This document shows, in pieces, positions 13,620-13,635 of a stretch of DNA of 13,635 nt (position 1 is its first letter; each line of letters begins with the position of its first letter). The position numbers and the translations under genes are program-made. The notes beneath the pieces are model-generated. The model was not told the DNA's origin and did no database searches. It saw nothing but the letters and a program-made list of their open reading frames with translations. Where the stretch lies: assembly GCA_031285085.1 (NCBI GenBank), contig JAITWW010000050.1, positions 1 to 13,635 on the forward strand, in the 5' to 3' direction. The DNA is from Candidatus Methanofilum arcanum. Its GTDB lineage: Archaea > Halobacteriota > Methanomicrobia > Methanomicrobiales > Methanospirillaceae.

Positions 13620-13635
13620 ACTGTGACTATCATAC

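Noticed and set aside
1..13635. CRISPR array, tRNA, rRNA, insertion sequence or integrase
   Set aside because: No regularly spaced repeats, cloverleaf, rRNA stretch or transposase/integrase motif was found on reading both strands.

Overview
The window reads as a methanogenic archaeon, most likely order Methanomicrobiales (a Methanospirillum-like genome is my best guess, at low confidence). The indications are an archaeal-type eIF1/SUI1 with an N-terminal zinc knuckle, a COG1411-type HisA-like protein, cobyric acid synthase for corrinoid synthesis, archaeal TATA elements about 26 bp before plausible transcript starts, several genes without a Shine-Dalgarno site, and a PGF-CTERM-like archaeal sorting tail. 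Base composition is moderately AT-rich. No rRNA, tRNA, CRISPR array, transposase or integrase was seen.

Left part (1-3321): a frameshifted, edge-truncated MBL-fold lipoprotein gene on the minus strand is divergent from adenine deaminase (ade), which is followed by a HisA-related TIM-barrel gene with its own TATA box. Centre (3399-6584): a minus-strand winged-helix regulator is divergent from a complete bacterial-type (group I) chaperonin pair, groES-groEL. An 8-bp inverted repeat brackets the groES TATA box, and a perfect 10-bp palindrome covers the predicted start of the regulator's own transcript, so the regulator probably controls the chaperonin operon and itself. A class I methyltransferase gene follows groEL.

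Right part (6682-13635): a minus-strand AAA-ATPase-like/PD-(D/E)XK protein has an inverted repeat at its promoter. Next comes a decayed TPR gene that ends in a PGF-CTERM-like anchor and carries an 18-bp tandem duplication and at least one frameshift. Then come a PRC-barrel gene and the SUI1 gene on the minus strand. SUI1 shares a symmetric divergent promoter with cbiP (cobyric acid synthase), which is followed by an unrecognised gene with an RHH-like N-terminus. Last is an HTH-ImmA/IrrE zinc-peptidase gene of the toxin-antitoxin/phage-regulator type. It has a 29-bp dyad upstream and no recognisable partner gene downstream before the window ends.

The most interesting systems are (i) the archaeal GroES/GroEL operon with its adjacent putative regulator and operator, and (ii) the apparently solitary HTH-ImmA gene with its dyad element. 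The two frameshifted genes (1-714 and 8600-9133) may be true pseudogenes or single-base sequence errors.
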